Positions 39,045 to 48,746 of a stretch of 64,000 nt of DNA are shown here, piece after piece. Position 1 is the stretch's first letter. Each line of letters begins with the position of its first letter. The notes beneath the pieces were generated by a model. The model did no database searches and was not told the origin of the DNA. It saw nothing but the letters and a program-made list of their open reading frames with translations. Source of the DNA: Neisseria chenwenguii. GTDB taxonomy: Bacteria; Pseudomonadota; Gammaproteobacteria; Burkholderiales; Neisseriaceae. The DNA lies in contig NZ_CP022278.1 in the NCBI RefSeq assembly GCF_002216145.1, forward strand, positions 1,860,001 through 1,924,000, given 5' to 3'. Made by a program: the position numbers and the translations under genes.

Positions 39045-39920
39045 ATGAGCTATCTCTTAGCCAGCATTATGTGCAGCGTTTTGGTCTCGGTTTTGCTGAA
39101 AATCGCGCGCCGCCAGAAAATCGACATCGGACAGGCCGTGGGGGTGAACTACATCGTGGCGGTTGCGCTGACGATGCTGGTGTTGAAACCCGATTTGGGC
39201 AATCCACGGGCGTTTCTGCCGACGTGGTGGCTGTTTGCCGCTCTGGGCGTGCTGCTGCCGTCGGTGTTTGTGGTTATGGGACGCGCGGTGGATGCGGCGG
39301 GGATTGTGAAATCCGATGCGGCGCAGCGGCTGTCGCTGTTTCTGCCGATTGCCGCATCGTTTGCGCTCTTTGGCGAAAAGCTCACGGAAGGGCGGCTGAT
39401 CGGGATTGTGCTGGCGTTTGTGGCGCTGTTTTGCCTGTTGTGGAAATCAGAGGGCGGCAAACAGTCGGGCGGCATGATGGCGCAGGCGGGTTTGCTGATG
39501 GGGGTTTGGGCGGGTTACGGCGTCATTGATATTCTGTTCAAACAGCTTGCCAAAAGCGGTACGGCGTTTGCGGGCAACCTGTTGGTGGCGTTTTGTTTGG
39601 CAGGGATTCTGATGTTCGGCTATCTGTTTGCCAAGGGTACGAAATGGACGAAAGAGGGCGTAGTCGGCGGCGTGTTGCTCGGCGGTTTGAACTTTTTAAA
39701 CATCACGACCTATATCGGCGCGCACCGCGTGATGAGCAGCAACCCGACGCTGGTGTTTGCGGGCATGAACATGGGCGTGATTGTGTTGGGAACGCTCGTC
39801 GGCGCGTGGCTGTTTAAAGAAAAGATCAGCAGCATCAACGCCGCGGGCATCAGCGTTGCGCTGGCGGCGGTGGCCTGTCTGTTTTATTGGGCGGATATCC
39901 GCGCGCTGTTTGGGATTTAA
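39045..39920 (+). CDS. EamA/DMT-family membrane transporter
   Basis: A 291-residue protein with about ten hydrophobic segments in two halves, the layout of drug/metabolite transporters with EamA domains. Substrate unknown. The first half ends in LLWKSEGGKQSGGMM, the second half starts QAGLLMGVWAGYGVIDILFK. The segment ALGVLLPSVFVVMGRAVDAA fits the EamA type. Ribosome binding site AAGGAAA before ATG 39045. Followed by a DUS hairpin. Confidence 0.82.
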   Translation: MSYLLASIMCSVLVSVLLKIARRQKIDIGQAVGVNYIVAVALTMLVLKPDLGNPRAFLPTWWLFAALGVLLPSVFVVMGRAVDAAGIVKSDAAQRLSLFLPIAASFALFGEKLTEGRLIGIVLAFVALFCLLWKSEGGKQSGGMMAQAGLLMGVWAGYGVIDILFKQLAKSGTAFAGNLLVAFCLAGILMFGYLFAKGTKWTKEGVVGGVLLGGLNFLNITTYIGAHRVMSSNPTLVFAGMNMGVIVLGTLVGAWLFKEKISSINAAGISVALAAVACLFYWADIRALFGI

Positions 39921-39944
39921 TTTAATTGTTGGGAAACAGTTGTT

Positions 39945-39990
39945 TAGGCCGTCTGAAAAATCGTATTTTGATTTTCAGACGGCCTTTTTG
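39945..39990 (+). terminator. DUS inverted-pair terminator
   Basis: DUS arms of about 17 bp and a T5 run 25 bases after the EamA gene. Confidence 0.75.
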
Positions 39991-40181
39991 TTTTTACACG
40001 GCAACGCTTGCAATGGTCTGCAAAATCCAGTTTCTGTATAATTGCTAACCGTTTATGTCTTATCGACCGACTGTTTTTCAGACGGCATGGATAGGATAAG
40101 GCGGAACTTCAGTCGGCAGAGCTTGCGGCGTTTGCGCGATTTTTTTGTGCCCGTGTCGGGCGTTTTATTTGGGAACTTTGT

Positions 40182-41513
40182 ATGTCAGCCATGTTTTTTA
40201 TCCAGTTTGCCATTGTGCTGCTGTGTATTTTGATGGGGGCGCAGGCCGGCGGTATCGGCTTGGGCGTGTTCGGCGGTATCGGCTTGGCGGTTTTGGCGTT
40301 CGGCTTCGGGCTGGAACCGACCAGCCCGCCGATTGACGTGATGCTGATGATTATGGCGGTGGTGTCGGCGGCGGCGGCCATGCAGGCGTCGGGCGGTTTG
40401 GACTATATGATTAAAATCGCCACGCGGGTTTTGCATAAAAATCCGAAATACATCACCTTTATCGCGCCGATGGTGACTTACCTCTTTACCGTTTTGGCAG
40501 GTACGGGGCACGTCGCTTATTCGGTGCTGCCGGTGATTGCCGAAGTCAGCCGCCGCAACGGCATCCGCCCGTCACGCCCGCTGACGATGGCGGTCATCGC
40601 CTCACAGTTTGCGATTGTGGCCAGCCCGATTGCCGCGGCGGTGGTGGCGACCGTGAGCTATCTTGAGCCGCAGCACATCACGATGGCGGACGTGTTGAAA
40701 GTAACCGTGCCGTCCACCATTCTCGGCATCGGCTTGGCCTGCGTGTTTGTGAACAAATTGGGCAAAGAGCTGAAAGACGACCCGCATTATCAGGAATTGC
40801 TGAAAAATCCCGAATACGTCAAAGCGCATGCGGTCGATAAAACCGAAAACGTGGATTTACACGTCAAACCGCAGGCGAAATGGTCGGTCGGTATTTTTCT
40901 GGCGGCGGCGTTTTTGGTGGTCTTGATGGGTGCGCTGCCCGAGCTGCGCCCCGTATTCGGCGACGAACCCAAGCCGATGGGTATGGCGCATACGATTGAA
41001 ATCGTGATGCTTTCCGCCGCTGCGCTGATTATTCTGATCTGCAAACCAAACGGTGATGCAATGACGCGCGGCTCGGTGTTCCACGCCGGCATGCGCGCCG
41101 TCATTGCCGTCTTCGGCGTGGCCTGGCTCGGCGATACGCTGATGCACGGCCATTTGGAAGAAGTGAAAGAAACCGTCAAGCACCTGGTCGAAACCGCACC
41201 GTGGACATTCGCCTTTGCGCTGTTTGTCTTGTCGGTATTGGTCAACAGTCAGGGCGCAACCGTCGCCACGCTGTTCCCCATCGCCATCTCGCTGGGCATT
41301 CCCGCACCGATTATCATCGGCACGTTTGTGGCGGTAAACGGCTATTTCTTCATCCCCAACTACGGCCCGATCATTGCCGCCATCGACTTCGACAGTACGG
41401 GTTCGACCAAAATCGGCAAATACATTTTCAACCACAGCTTCATGATACCCGGGCTTCTGAGCCTGATATTCAGCTTGGGATTCGGGTTGCTGTTTGCCGA
41501 AGTGATGCTGTAG
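40182..41513 (+). CDS. Anaerobic C4-dicarboxylate transporter, Dcu family
   Basis: Inner-membrane antiporter for fumarate, malate, aspartate and succinate under low oxygen. The 443-residue length and the motifs are Dcu-like: [20 protein letters not shown] near the N-terminus, [20 protein letters not shown] (about 100-119) and the C-terminal [19 protein letters not shown]. About ten or more membrane segments. DcuA and DcuB cannot be separated by eye; closer to DcuB by the first segment. No FNR-type site was seen upstream. Confidence 0.88.
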   Translation: MSAMFFIQFAIVLLCILMGAQAGGIGLGVFGGIGLAVLAFGFGLEPTSPPIDVMLMIMAVVSAAAAMQASGGLDYMIKIATRVLHKNPKYITFIAPMVTYLFTVLAGTGHVAYSVLPVIAEVSRRNGIRPSRPLTMAVIASQFAIVASPIAAAVVATVSYLEPQHITMADVLKVTVPSTILGIGLACVFVNKLGKELKDDPHYQELLKNPEYVKAHAVDKTENVDLHVKPQAKWSVGIFLAAAFLVVLMGALPELRPVFGDEPKPMGMAHTIEIVMLSAAALIILICKPNGDAMTRGSVFHAGMRAVIAVFGVAWLGDTLMHGHLEEVKETVKHLVETAPWTFAFALFVLSVLVNSQGATVATLFPIAISLGIPAPIIIGTFVAVNGYFFIPNYGPIIAAIDFDSTGSTKIGKYIFNHSFMIPGLLSLIFSLGFGLLFAEVML

Positions 41514-41525
41514 GGATTTGCTGTC

Positions 41526-41567
41526 GGGCCGTCTGAAAAAATGCCGTGATATTTTTCAGACGGCCTT
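41526..41567 (+). terminator. DUS inverted-pair terminator after dcu gene
   Basis: DUS arms at 41526-41542 and 41551-41566 between the Dcu transporter gene and cca. Confidence 0.7.
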
Positions 41568-41594
41568 CCACAATAAAAAAACGAAAGACCCGCC

Positions 41595-42839
41595 ATGTTC
41601 CAAACCTACCTCGTCGGCGGCGCCGTCCGCGACGCGCTGCTCGGCCTCGACGTCAAAGACCGCGACTGGGTCGTCGTCGGCGAAAACGCCGAAAGCATGA
41701 TTCGGCGCGGATTTCAGCCCGTCGGCAAAGATTTCCCCGTTTTCCTCCACCCCGAAACCCACGAAGAATACGCCCTCGCCCGCACCGAGCGCAAAACCGC
41801 CAAAGGCTACGCCGGATTCGTGTTTCACGCCGATAAAGACGTTACCCTCGAGCAGGATCTGCTCCGCCGCGACCTGACCATCAACGCCATGGCTCAGGAT
41901 TCGGACGGCCTCATCATCGACCCCTTCGGTGGGCGGCAGGATCTGCAAAACGGCATTCTGCGCCACGTTTCCCCCGCGTTTGCCGAAGACCCCGTCCGCA
42001 TTTTGCGCACCGCCCGTTTCGCCACCCGCTACGGTTTCCAAATCGCCCCCGAAACCATGACGCTGATGAAAAATATGGTCGAAAACGGCGAAGCCGGCGC
42101 ATTGGTCGCCGAACGCGTTTGGCAGGAATTGGCCAAAGGGCTGATGGAACGCCAACCGCGCCGCATGCTGGAAGTGTTGCGCGAATGCGGCGCGCTCAAA
42201 GTGCTGCTGCCCGAAATCGACGCCCTCTTCGGCATTCCCCAACGGGCGGATTACCACCCCGAAATCGACTGCGGCATCCACACCCTGATGGTGCTCCAAT
42301 GCGCCGCCGACATGGATTTGAGCCTGCCCGAACGCTACGCCGCGCTCTTACACGACTTGGGCAAAGCCAAAACCCCGCCCGACATCCTGCCGCGCCACCA
42401 CGGCCACGACCTCAACGGCGTCGAACCCGTCCGCGCCGTCAACAGCCGCCTGCGCGCGCCCAAACATTGCGCCGAGCTCGCCGAACTCGTCTGCCGCTGG
42501 CACATCATCTTCCATCAAGCTTTCCGGCTCAAAGCCGCCACCATCATTAAAGTGTTCCGCCAAACCGACGCTTTCCGCCGTCCCGAGCGTTTTCAGACGG
42601 CCTTAAACGTCTGTATCGCCGACGTGCGCGGCCGTCTGAATTTTGAAAACGCCGCCTACCCCCAACGCGACCACTGGCTCTCTCTGCTCGACGCCGCCAA
42701 CCGCATTGATGCCGCCGCCATCGCCGCCGAATGCCGCCGCATCGGCAAACCCGAACTGATCGCCGGCCAAATCGACCGCGCAAGGCGTTTGCAGATCGAG
42801 CCGCTTCAGACGGCCTGCAAAAACAGGCAGAGCAAATAG
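41595..42839 (+). CDS. cca: Multifunctional CCA tRNA nucleotidyltransferase/phosphohydrolase
   Basis: Adds or repairs the CCA end of tRNAs. The 414-residue product has the class II nucleotidyltransferase head YLVGGAVRDALLG (5-17) with the catalytic DxD in VKDRDW, RRDLTINAMA (about 96-105) and the neck AEDPVRILRTARFATRYGF. The C-terminal HD phosphohydrolase domain has LLHDLGKAKTP (about 253-263), as in the long proteobacterial form. An inverted DUS pair lies inside the coding sequence (about 42590-42640), translated in frame. Confidence 0.94.
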   Translation: MFQTYLVGGAVRDALLGLDVKDRDWVVVGENAESMIRRGFQPVGKDFPVFLHPETHEEYALARTERKTAKGYAGFVFHADKDVTLEQDLLRRDLTINAMAQDSDGLIIDPFGGRQDLQNGILRHVSPAFAEDPVRILRTARFATRYGFQIAPETMTLMKNMVENGEAGALVAERVWQELAKGLMERQPRRMLEVLRECGALKVLLPEIDALFGIPQRADYHPEIDCGIHTLMVLQCAADMDLSLPERYAALLHDLGKAKTPPDILPRHHGHDLNGVEPVRAVNSRLRAPKHCAELAELVCRWHIIFHQAFRLKAATIIKVFRQTDAFRRPERFQTALNVCIADVRGRLNFENAAYPQRDHWLSLLDAANRIDAAAIAAECRRIGKPELIAGQIDRARRLQIEPLQTACKNRQSK

Positions 42840-42848
42840 CGGCAGAGC

Positions 42849-42858
42849 GGGGGGGGGG
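42849..42858. repeat. Homopolymer tract of ten G
   Basis: G10 lies ten bases after the cca stop, between convergent genes. Tracts this long are slippage-prone in Neisseria, but this one lies in neither coding sequence. Confidence 0.9.
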
Positions 42859-42916
42859 TACAGGTTTTCTTGGCCGTATTTTTTAGGAGTAAACACCGTT
42901 TGCTTGGCAAACAATC

Positions 42917-42946
42917 AGGCCGTCTGAAAAATTTTCAGACGGCCTG
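42917..42946. terminator. DUS inverted pair between cca and the receptor gene
   Basis: Tight DUS hairpin between convergent genes, serving both. Confidence 0.75.
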
Positions 42947-42980
42947 TGTTGTCTGTCAGGATGCCTGCGCATCCGTCGGT

Positions 42981-45062
42981 TTAGAATTTGTAGCTGACGC
43001 TGCCCAAAACGCTGCGGCCTTGTCCGTAGTAACACCAGTAGTTACAGCCGGCGACGTATTTTTTGTCGGTCAGATTGTCCACATTGACTTGCGCCGTCCA
43101 GTTGCGGGCGAAATCGTAGCGGGCGAAGAGGTCGAACACGGTGGCCGACGGTACGCTTGCGCCGGAATAGGGTGCCCAGACGCTGGTAACGTTTTGGCTC
43201 TTGCCGATGTAGCGCACGCCTGCGCCGACTTTCAAACCGTTTAACGCGCCTTGGTTGAAGGCGTAGGCGGCACGGGCGGACAGAGTGTGTTTCGGCGCGA
43301 GCGGGTTGCGCACGTCGCCGTTGCTGCCTTGTGTCACGGAACTCAGGTAAGTGTAGGCGACGGCGGCGTTGATGTTGTCGGTCAGGTTGGCATCGGCTTG
43401 GAATTCGATGCCTTTGCGTTTGACGGGATCGGCGCTGCTGGCGGTGGTGCCGCTGGTGCCGTCGAATACCAAGGCGCCTTCGTCTTTGGCTTTAAACGCC
43501 GCGAGCGACATTTTGCCGTCGAGCCATGAGGGCATGTATTTCACACCGGCTTCGATCTGCTTGGTGATGTTCGGGTCGTAAAGTTTCTGACCGTTGCTCA
43601 AACCGTTGGGCAGGCGGAAGGATTCGTTGTAGGCGATGTACGGGCTGATGCCGTAGGGCGCGAGATACATCAGCGAAGAAGAGTAGGAAGTATGGTTTTT
43701 CTTCACTTTCTGCGCGCTCGACAATTCCTCGTTTTCCGCACGGTCGTGGCGGATGCCGCCGGTAAGCTGCACTTTGTCGAAAATGCGCATGCTGTCTTGC
43801 AGGTAGAAACCGAGCTGGCGGGCTTTCAGCGCAGTCTGCGTGCCTTTTGGAGTGACGCTGATGCCGTAGTTTGGCGCGAAGACGTTGAAGCTGCCCGGGG
43901 TAACGGTGTTGCCCCAGCTGTCGTAAACCGCGTTGACGTTTTGACGGCGGTAGTCAATGCCCGCGATGAGGGTGTTTTTCACCGCGTCGGTTTCGGTTTT
44001 CCACGTCAGGCGGTTGTCGAAGGAGTGGCTTTTCGCCGTGCCGTCGTTGAACACCGCATCACGCGTGCCGATGCCGCCCGCGCCCAATGCGGAATAGTTG
44101 GCAAACACGCCGAGGTGGCGGTTGTCGACATGGTTGTAGCGGTAGTTGGAACTGAACGATACGCCTTTGCCGAAATCGTGGCTGAATTCGTAGCCCAGCG
44201 AGTATTGCTTGTTGCGCTCGCGGTCAACAGTCGGATCGCCCAAATTGGTCGAACGGGAAATGGTTTTGCCTTCAAACGGAATCAGTGATCCTTCGATGGG
44301 CAGGAAATTCGAGCTGGGCGTGCCGACGTCTTTCTGGTAGCTCGCGAGCAGGTTGAGTTTGGTGCGGTCGGAAATGTCCCAAGCCAGCGAGGGCGCGAAA
44401 TAATAGGTTTCCGAACCCGTGCCGTGCCATTCGCCTTTGCCGTTGCGGTACGAACCGACGATGCGGTAGCGCAGGCTGTCGTCGGCATTCAGACGGCCTG
44501 TGTAATCCGCCGCGATGCCGCGTTGGGATTTTGTGCCGATTTGGGCTTTGATTTCGCCTTTGCTGACTTGGTTTTTATGCGGGCGCTTGCTGACGTAGTT
44601 GATCAGGCCGCCCGAATTGGCCGCGCCGTAGGTAATCGCGTCGGCGCCTTTGGTCACTTCCACCGCTTCCACGCCGAACATTTCGGTTTGCGGCGTGAAA
44701 AAGCCGTAGGCAATCGAAGGCGCGCCGTCAACCGACTGGCTCGCTTCCGCGCCGCGTACGCGGAACCAGTTGGTATTGGTGTCGCTGCCGTAGGGCTGGC
44801 TGGTAAAACCGGCCTGATAGCGGCCGAGTTCGTCGGCTTTTTCCACGCCTTCTTCGCTTAAGGTTTCGGCGTTGATGTTGACGGCGGATTTCGCCTGGCG
44901 GAACGGCACGCCCTGAAGTTTGTTGATCGAGCCGACCACATTGACCGTTGCCAACTCGGCACTTTCAGGTGCGGCTGCGTTTTGCGCGTCGGCGGCGAAA
45001 GCGGGGGGGTAGATGCTGAATACTGCGGCGGCAATCAGGCTTCGGGTGAAAGTTTTATTCAT
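42981..45062 (-). CDS. TonB-dependent siderophore receptor
   Basis: Outer-membrane active transporter of 693 residues. It has a signal peptide (to about residue 24, FAADAQ), a plug domain with FRVRGAEASQSVDGAPSIAY and VTKGADAITYGAANSGGLIN (about 130-155), and a 22-strand barrel ending in the C-terminal Phe of VLGSVSYKF. Closest style is the FhuA/FoxA/FhuE hydroxamate group, but the ligand cannot be told by eye. A Cys pair (CNYWC) lies in the last extracellular region. The promoter lies to the right, near a 14-base tandem duplication. Confidence 0.9.
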   Translation of the reverse strand: MNKTFTRSLIAAAVFSIYPPAFAADAQNAAAPESAELATVNVVGSINKLQGVPFRQAKSAVNINAETLSEEGVEKADELGRYQAGFTSQPYGSDTNTNWFRVRGAEASQSVDGAPSIAYGFFTPQTEMFGVEAVEVTKGADAITYGAANSGGLINYVSKRPHKNQVSKGEIKAQIGTKSQRGIAADYTGRLNADDSLRYRIVGSYRNGKGEWHGTGSETYYFAPSLAWDISDRTKLNLLASYQKDVGTPSSNFLPIEGSLIPFEGKTISRSTNLGDPTVDRERNKQYSLGYEFSHDFGKGVSFSSNYRYNHVDNRHLGVFANYSALGAGGIGTRDAVFNDGTAKSHSFDNRLTWKTETDAVKNTLIAGIDYRRQNVNAVYDSWGNTVTPGSFNVFAPNYGISVTPKGTQTALKARQLGFYLQDSMRIFDKVQLTGGIRHDRAENEELSSAQKVKKNHTSYSSSLMYLAPYGISPYIAYNESFRLPNGLSNGQKLYDPNITKQIEAGVKYMPSWLDGKMSLAAFKAKDEGALVFDGTSGTTASSADPVKRKGIEFQADANLTDNINAAVAYTYLSSVTQGSNGDVRNPLAPKHTLSARAAYAFNQGALNGLKVGAGVRYIGKSQNVTSVWAPYSGASVPSATVFDLFARYDFARNWTAQVNVDNLTDKKYVAGCNYWCYYGQGRSVLGSVSYKF

Positions 45063-45395
45063 GGTTTTTTAAAATCCGGAAATGAGGCCGTCTGAAAAAG
45101 CGTTAAAGGCAGACGGCTTTAGTCTGATTGTGTTTTTTCTTTTCTAACGGGAAAAGTCTAACGGGAAAAGGGCTGTTAATGATATGGGTTTTTGTTTGTG
45201 TTGGCAAATGTAGGACGGAACGGTTTGGGTAAGTTCTTCAATTTTCGAAAAGTTTGTTTTTTGGATAGGGCGTTGTAAATAAAGTGATTATTTTGGTGGT
45301 TTGAGGTTTTGTCCGTCTGAAAATTGGGTTTTTAAAACGTAGTACAGGTTTTCAGACGGCCTCGGCCGTTTTCCCGCCCAAAACATTCCTGCTGA
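45063..45395. promoter_or_regulatory. Upstream region of the TonB receptor gene
   Basis: No gene in this stretch. A perfect tandem duplication of a 14-mer TCTAACGGGAAAAG lies at 45143-45170. A DUS pair surrounds 45310-45362. TTAATGATAT near 45177 is a weak Fur-box half. The receptor promoter is expected here on the minus strand. Confidence 0.45.
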
Positions 45396-45460
45396 ATGAA
45401 TCGGATTCATACAATTCCGAAAATTTCGCATTTGATTGCATGGGCGGATGTCTTTATAGT
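45396..45460 (+). promoter_or_regulatory. Promoter and palindromic operator candidate of the MFS gene
   Basis: TTGATT at 45432-45437 and TATAGT at 45455-45460 with a 17-base spacer form a good sigma-70 promoter for the gene at 45547. A perfect palindrome ATGAATC-G-GATTCAT lies at 45396-45410, 21 bases before the -35 box, and may be a regulator binding site. Confidence 0.62.
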
Positions 45461-45546
45461 GCAGGCCGTCTGAATACTTTTAAGCGCGTGTCGGTCGTTT
45501 TCAGACGGCCAGATGCGTCGGAACGCGATAATCAAGAAGGAAAAAC

Positions 45547-46833
45547 ATGGATTTTCGCCAGAAAATTGCAATTTCGCCGATGAGCGGCTATCAGTGGATG
45601 GTGGTCGGTTTGGCGGTGGTTTTGAATATGTTGGACGGCTTCGACGTGCTGGCGGTGGCGTTTACCGCCAAAAGCATACAGGCCGAACTGGGGCTGACGG
45701 GCAAGCATATCGGCTCGCTGATGAGCGCGGGTTTGCTCGGCATGACCGCGGGCTCGATGCTGCTGGCGCCGCTGGCGGACAAATTCGGCCGCCGTCCGCT
45801 GCTGATTGCTTCGACGCTGCTCTCGGCGCTCGGAATGCTGATGACTTATTTTGCGCACTCGCTGGAAAGCATCGCGCTTTGGCGCGTGGTCACGGGCTTG
45901 GGTGTGGGCGGGATTCTGCCGTGTACCAACGTGATTGTGAGCGAGTATGCCAACAAAAAATGGCGCGGGCTGGCGATTGCGGTTTACGCCTCGGGCTTCG
46001 GCATCGGCGCGATGCTGGGCGGGATGTCGGCGGTGGTTTTGCAGGGCGGTTACGGTTGGCGCTCGGTTTTTCTGGTCGGCGCGGGTTTGACACTGGCAGC
46101 AGTGGTTGCGCTGGTGGCGCTGTTGCCCGAATCGGTGGATTTTCTGTTGAACAAACGCCCCGCCGGTGCCAAAGCGCGGCTCGACCGCATCGTGGCGAAA
46201 ATGGGTTTGGACGGCGCGTGGTCGTTTCCCGAACAGGCGGCAAAGGCCAAAGTTTCCGTGTTGCGCCTGTTTGAACCCGAATATCTGAAAACCACGCTGC
46301 TGATTTGGGTGGCGTTTATCGCGGTGATGTCGGCTTATTATTTCGTCAGTTCGTGGACGCCCGCACTCTTAGAGCAGGCGGGCATGGCGAAGGCGCAAAG
46401 CCAGACGGTCGGCATGGCGGTTTCCATCGGCGGCGCGGTCGGCTCGCTGGTGTTCGGCTTCCTCGTCAGCCGCTGGACGCCGCGCACGGTATTGATTGCG
46501 TTTGCCGGTCTCTCGGCGGCAGCGGTGTTTGCTTTCCTTTCCGCCAATACATTGGCTTTGTCGCTGGTGTTCGCCGTATTGCTCGGCGCGCTGATGAACG
46601 GCTGTATCGCAGGTCTGTACACGATTAATCCGACGCTCTACGCCGCCGATTTCCGCAGCACGGGCGTGGGCGTGACCATCGGCGTCGGCCGCGTCGGCTC
46701 GATTGTGTCGCCGCTGGCCGCAGGTGCGCTGCTGGACGCGGGTTGGGCGAAAAACGATTTGTATGCCGGCGCGGCGGCGGTGATTCTGCTGGCGGCGGTG
46801 GCGGTGTTTTTCCTGAAGGCGAAAGAGGATTAA
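45547..46833 (+). CDS. MFS transporter, aromatic acid:H+ symporter type
   Basis: Twelve-segment major facilitator of 428 residues. The N-terminal motif LNMLDGFDVLAVAFTAKSI and the loop LADKFGRRPLL (about 76-86) match the AAHS family (PcaK/MhpT-like aromatic acid transporters). The second half shows the same pattern SRWTPRTVLI. Substrate unproven; no aromatic catabolic gene lies nearby. Ribosome binding site AAGGAAAA before ATG 45547. Confidence 0.86.
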   Translation: MDFRQKIAISPMSGYQWMVVGLAVVLNMLDGFDVLAVAFTAKSIQAELGLTGKHIGSLMSAGLLGMTAGSMLLAPLADKFGRRPLLIASTLLSALGMLMTYFAHSLESIALWRVVTGLGVGGILPCTNVIVSEYANKKWRGLAIAVYASGFGIGAMLGGMSAVVLQGGYGWRSVFLVGAGLTLAAVVALVALLPESVDFLLNKRPAGAKARLDRIVAKMGLDGAWSFPEQAAKAKVSVLRLFEPEYLKTTLLIWVAFIAVMSAYYFVSSWTPALLEQAGMAKAQSQTVGMAVSIGGAVGSLVFGFLVSRWTPRTVLIAFAGLSAAAVFAFLSANTLALSLVFAVLLGALMNGCIAGLYTINPTLYAADFRSTGVGVTIGVGRVGSIVSPLAAGALLDAGWAKNDLYAGAAAVILLAAVAVFFLKAKED

Positions 46834-46856
46834 TTGGGAACGTGCTGATTGATGAA

Positions 46857-46910
46857 CAGGCCGTCTGAAATTTGATTGCGGGTGCAGTCGGATTTCAGAC
46901 GGCCTTTCTG
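46857..46910 (+). terminator. DUS inverted-pair terminator
   Basis: DUS at 46858 and inverted DUS at 46892 with a longer loop, followed by TTTCTG. Confidence 0.65.
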
Positions 46911-47422
46911 ATTTTTAAAAAGTTGTAGGGGTGCTTGCACCCATGCGTTCCAAGACTTTTAGGCCAAACAAAATTGATGAAAATCTAAAACCGCATGGGT
47001 GCAAGCACCCACCTTACCCAATATCAACCGCCTTACATGCCGCACTATTTTTCAGACGGCCTCGGCCCGCAATATGTACTTTTCTTTCAAAAAAAACCAA
47101 AAAACCAAACAGGCCGTCTGAAAGAAAATATGCGCCTGCGCAGGCGGAACAGGCGATTCCTTGCGGTGTATCAAGTTTCCCCGCAAACGCCCGCCGCGCA
47201 GCTTGTCAGTCAGGTAGTTTTAAAACATAATGCCCTTAGCCTGTTTTTTTGCATAAGATTACAAGGCGCGGACAGAATAATAAGATTGCGAATGCGCGGC
47301 GGTAGCTGCGTCCGCACAAAACTACGGAAAACGGAAGTTTCTGCTGTAAGGCCTTCTGAAAAGGCTTTTCAGCCGTTTTTGCAGTAAATCCGACTAACCC
47401 GTGATTGAGTGAGGACGTTTTT
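46911..47422. other. Gap with inverted repeat before the sugar transporter
   Basis: No gene found. Holds the inverted repeat at 46928-47010, a DUS pair around 47050-47120 and a long upstream region (47210-47400) that should contain the promoter of the transporter/kinase operon. No clear -35/-10 pair stands out. Confidence 0.55.
46928..47010. repeat. Long inverted repeat GGGTGCTTGCACCC family
   Basis: GGGTGCTTGCACCCATGCG (46929-46947) and its exact complement (46992-47010) enclose about 44 bases. The arms themselves contain the palindrome GGGTGC-TT-GCACCC. Probably a neisserial dispersed element. Confidence 0.75.
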
Positions 47423-48745
47423 ATGAACCAATCCAAATTGCTTTATTGGTCCATTACCGTGGCGCTGGCAGGTTTTCTGTTCGGCTTCGATACGGTGGTG
47501 ATTTCAGGTGCCGACCAGGCTTTGCAGGAATTGTGGCAGAGTACGCCGAAATTCCACGGCATGGTGGTGATGGCTTCTGCCTTGTGGGGTACGGTTATCG
47601 GTGCGATCTTCGGCAGTGTGCCGACCGACAAATTCGGCCGTAAGAAAACGCTGATTGCCATCGGTGTTTTGTATGTGGTCGGCGCGCTCGGTTCGGCGCT
47701 GGTCAATGATCCGTGGACATTCGCCTTCTTCCGCTTTATCGGCGGCTTGGGTGTGGGCGCGTCAACCATCGCGGCGCCGGCTTATGTTTCGGAAATCGCG
47801 CCGGCTGAAAAACGCGGCCGTTTGGTGGCGATGTACCAGTTCAACATCGTATTCGGCATTTTGATTGCCTATCTGTCGAACTTCGTATTCTCCAGTTTGG
47901 ATTTGGGTGCGAATACTTGGCGTTGGATGCTGGGTATTCAGGTTGTGCCCGCTGCAATTTACACGCTGATGGTTTTGGCGATTCCGATGTCGCCGCGCTG
48001 GCTGGCGATGAAAGGCCGTTATGCCGAGGCGCGTGATATTCTGTTGCAGATCGATCCGAATGCGGATGTGGCCGAGTTGGAAAAATCCGCCAAGGAGGAA
48101 AACGGTAAAACCGAAAGTCTGTGGCAGCGCAAATACCGCCTGCCGATTCTGTTGGCTTTTCTGATCGCGTTTTTCAACCAGTTTTCAGGCATTAATGCGT
48201 TTCTTTATTACGCCCCGCGTATTTTTGAAATCGCCGGTTTGGAAAAAAGCGCTGCGTTGCTGAGCAGCGTGGGTATCGGTATCGTCAACCTGATTTTCAC
48301 CTTTGTCGGCCTTTCTCTGATCGACAAACTCGGCCGCCGCCAGCTGATGTATATCGGCTCGTTCGGTTACATTATTTCGCTGGGTTTGGTTTCGCTGGCG
48401 TTTTTCCAGCAATGGCAGGGTATGGCGGTTCCGCTGTTCTTCTTCCTGTTTATCGCGGCGCACGCTATCGGCCAGGGTACGGTCATTTGGGTATTTATCT
48501 CTGAGATTTTCCCCAGCCATCTGCGCGCACAAGGCCAGTCGCTCGGCAGTTCGACCCACTGGGTATTGGCAGCGGCCATTCCTGCGGCGATTCCGTTCTT
48601 GTTTGACAGCATCGGCGCAAGTTGGGTGTTTGTCTGCTTTACCGCGATGATGGTGTTGCAGCTTCTGTTTGTGATGACCATGATGCCCGAAACCAAAGGG
48701 GTGTCTTTGGAAGATTTGTCTAAATCTTTGATTAAGGAAGATTAA
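47423..48745 (+). CDS. MFS sugar porter
   Basis: A 440-residue transporter of the sugar porter family. Signatures: the N-terminal FGFDTVVISGADQAL, PTDKFGRKKTL (about 67-77), AYVSEIAPAEKRGRL (about 118-132), NQFSGINAFLYYAPRIFE in segment seven and the C-terminal PETKG motif. ATG 47423 follows TGAGGAC; an upstream in-frame start at 47405 is less likely. The stop is one base before the kinase ATG, so both form an operon. Given the kinase, fructose is the likely substrate. Confidence 0.9.
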   Translation: MNQSKLLYWSITVALAGFLFGFDTVVISGADQALQELWQSTPKFHGMVVMASALWGTVIGAIFGSVPTDKFGRKKTLIAIGVLYVVGALGSALVNDPWTFAFFRFIGGLGVGASTIAAPAYVSEIAPAEKRGRLVAMYQFNIVFGILIAYLSNFVFSSLDLGANTWRWMLGIQVVPAAIYTLMVLAIPMSPRWLAMKGRYAEARDILLQIDPNADVAELEKSAKEENGKTESLWQRKYRLPILLAFLIAFFNQFSGINAFLYYAPRIFEIAGLEKSAALLSSVGIGIVNLIFTFVGLSLIDKLGRRQLMYIGSFGYIISLGLVSLAFFQQWQGMAVPLFFFLFIAAHAIGQGTVIWVFISEIFPSHLRAQGQSLGSSTHWVLAAAIPAAIPFLFDSIGASWVFVCFTAMMVLQLLFVMTMMPETKGVSLEDLSKSLIKED

Positions 48746-48746
48746 A

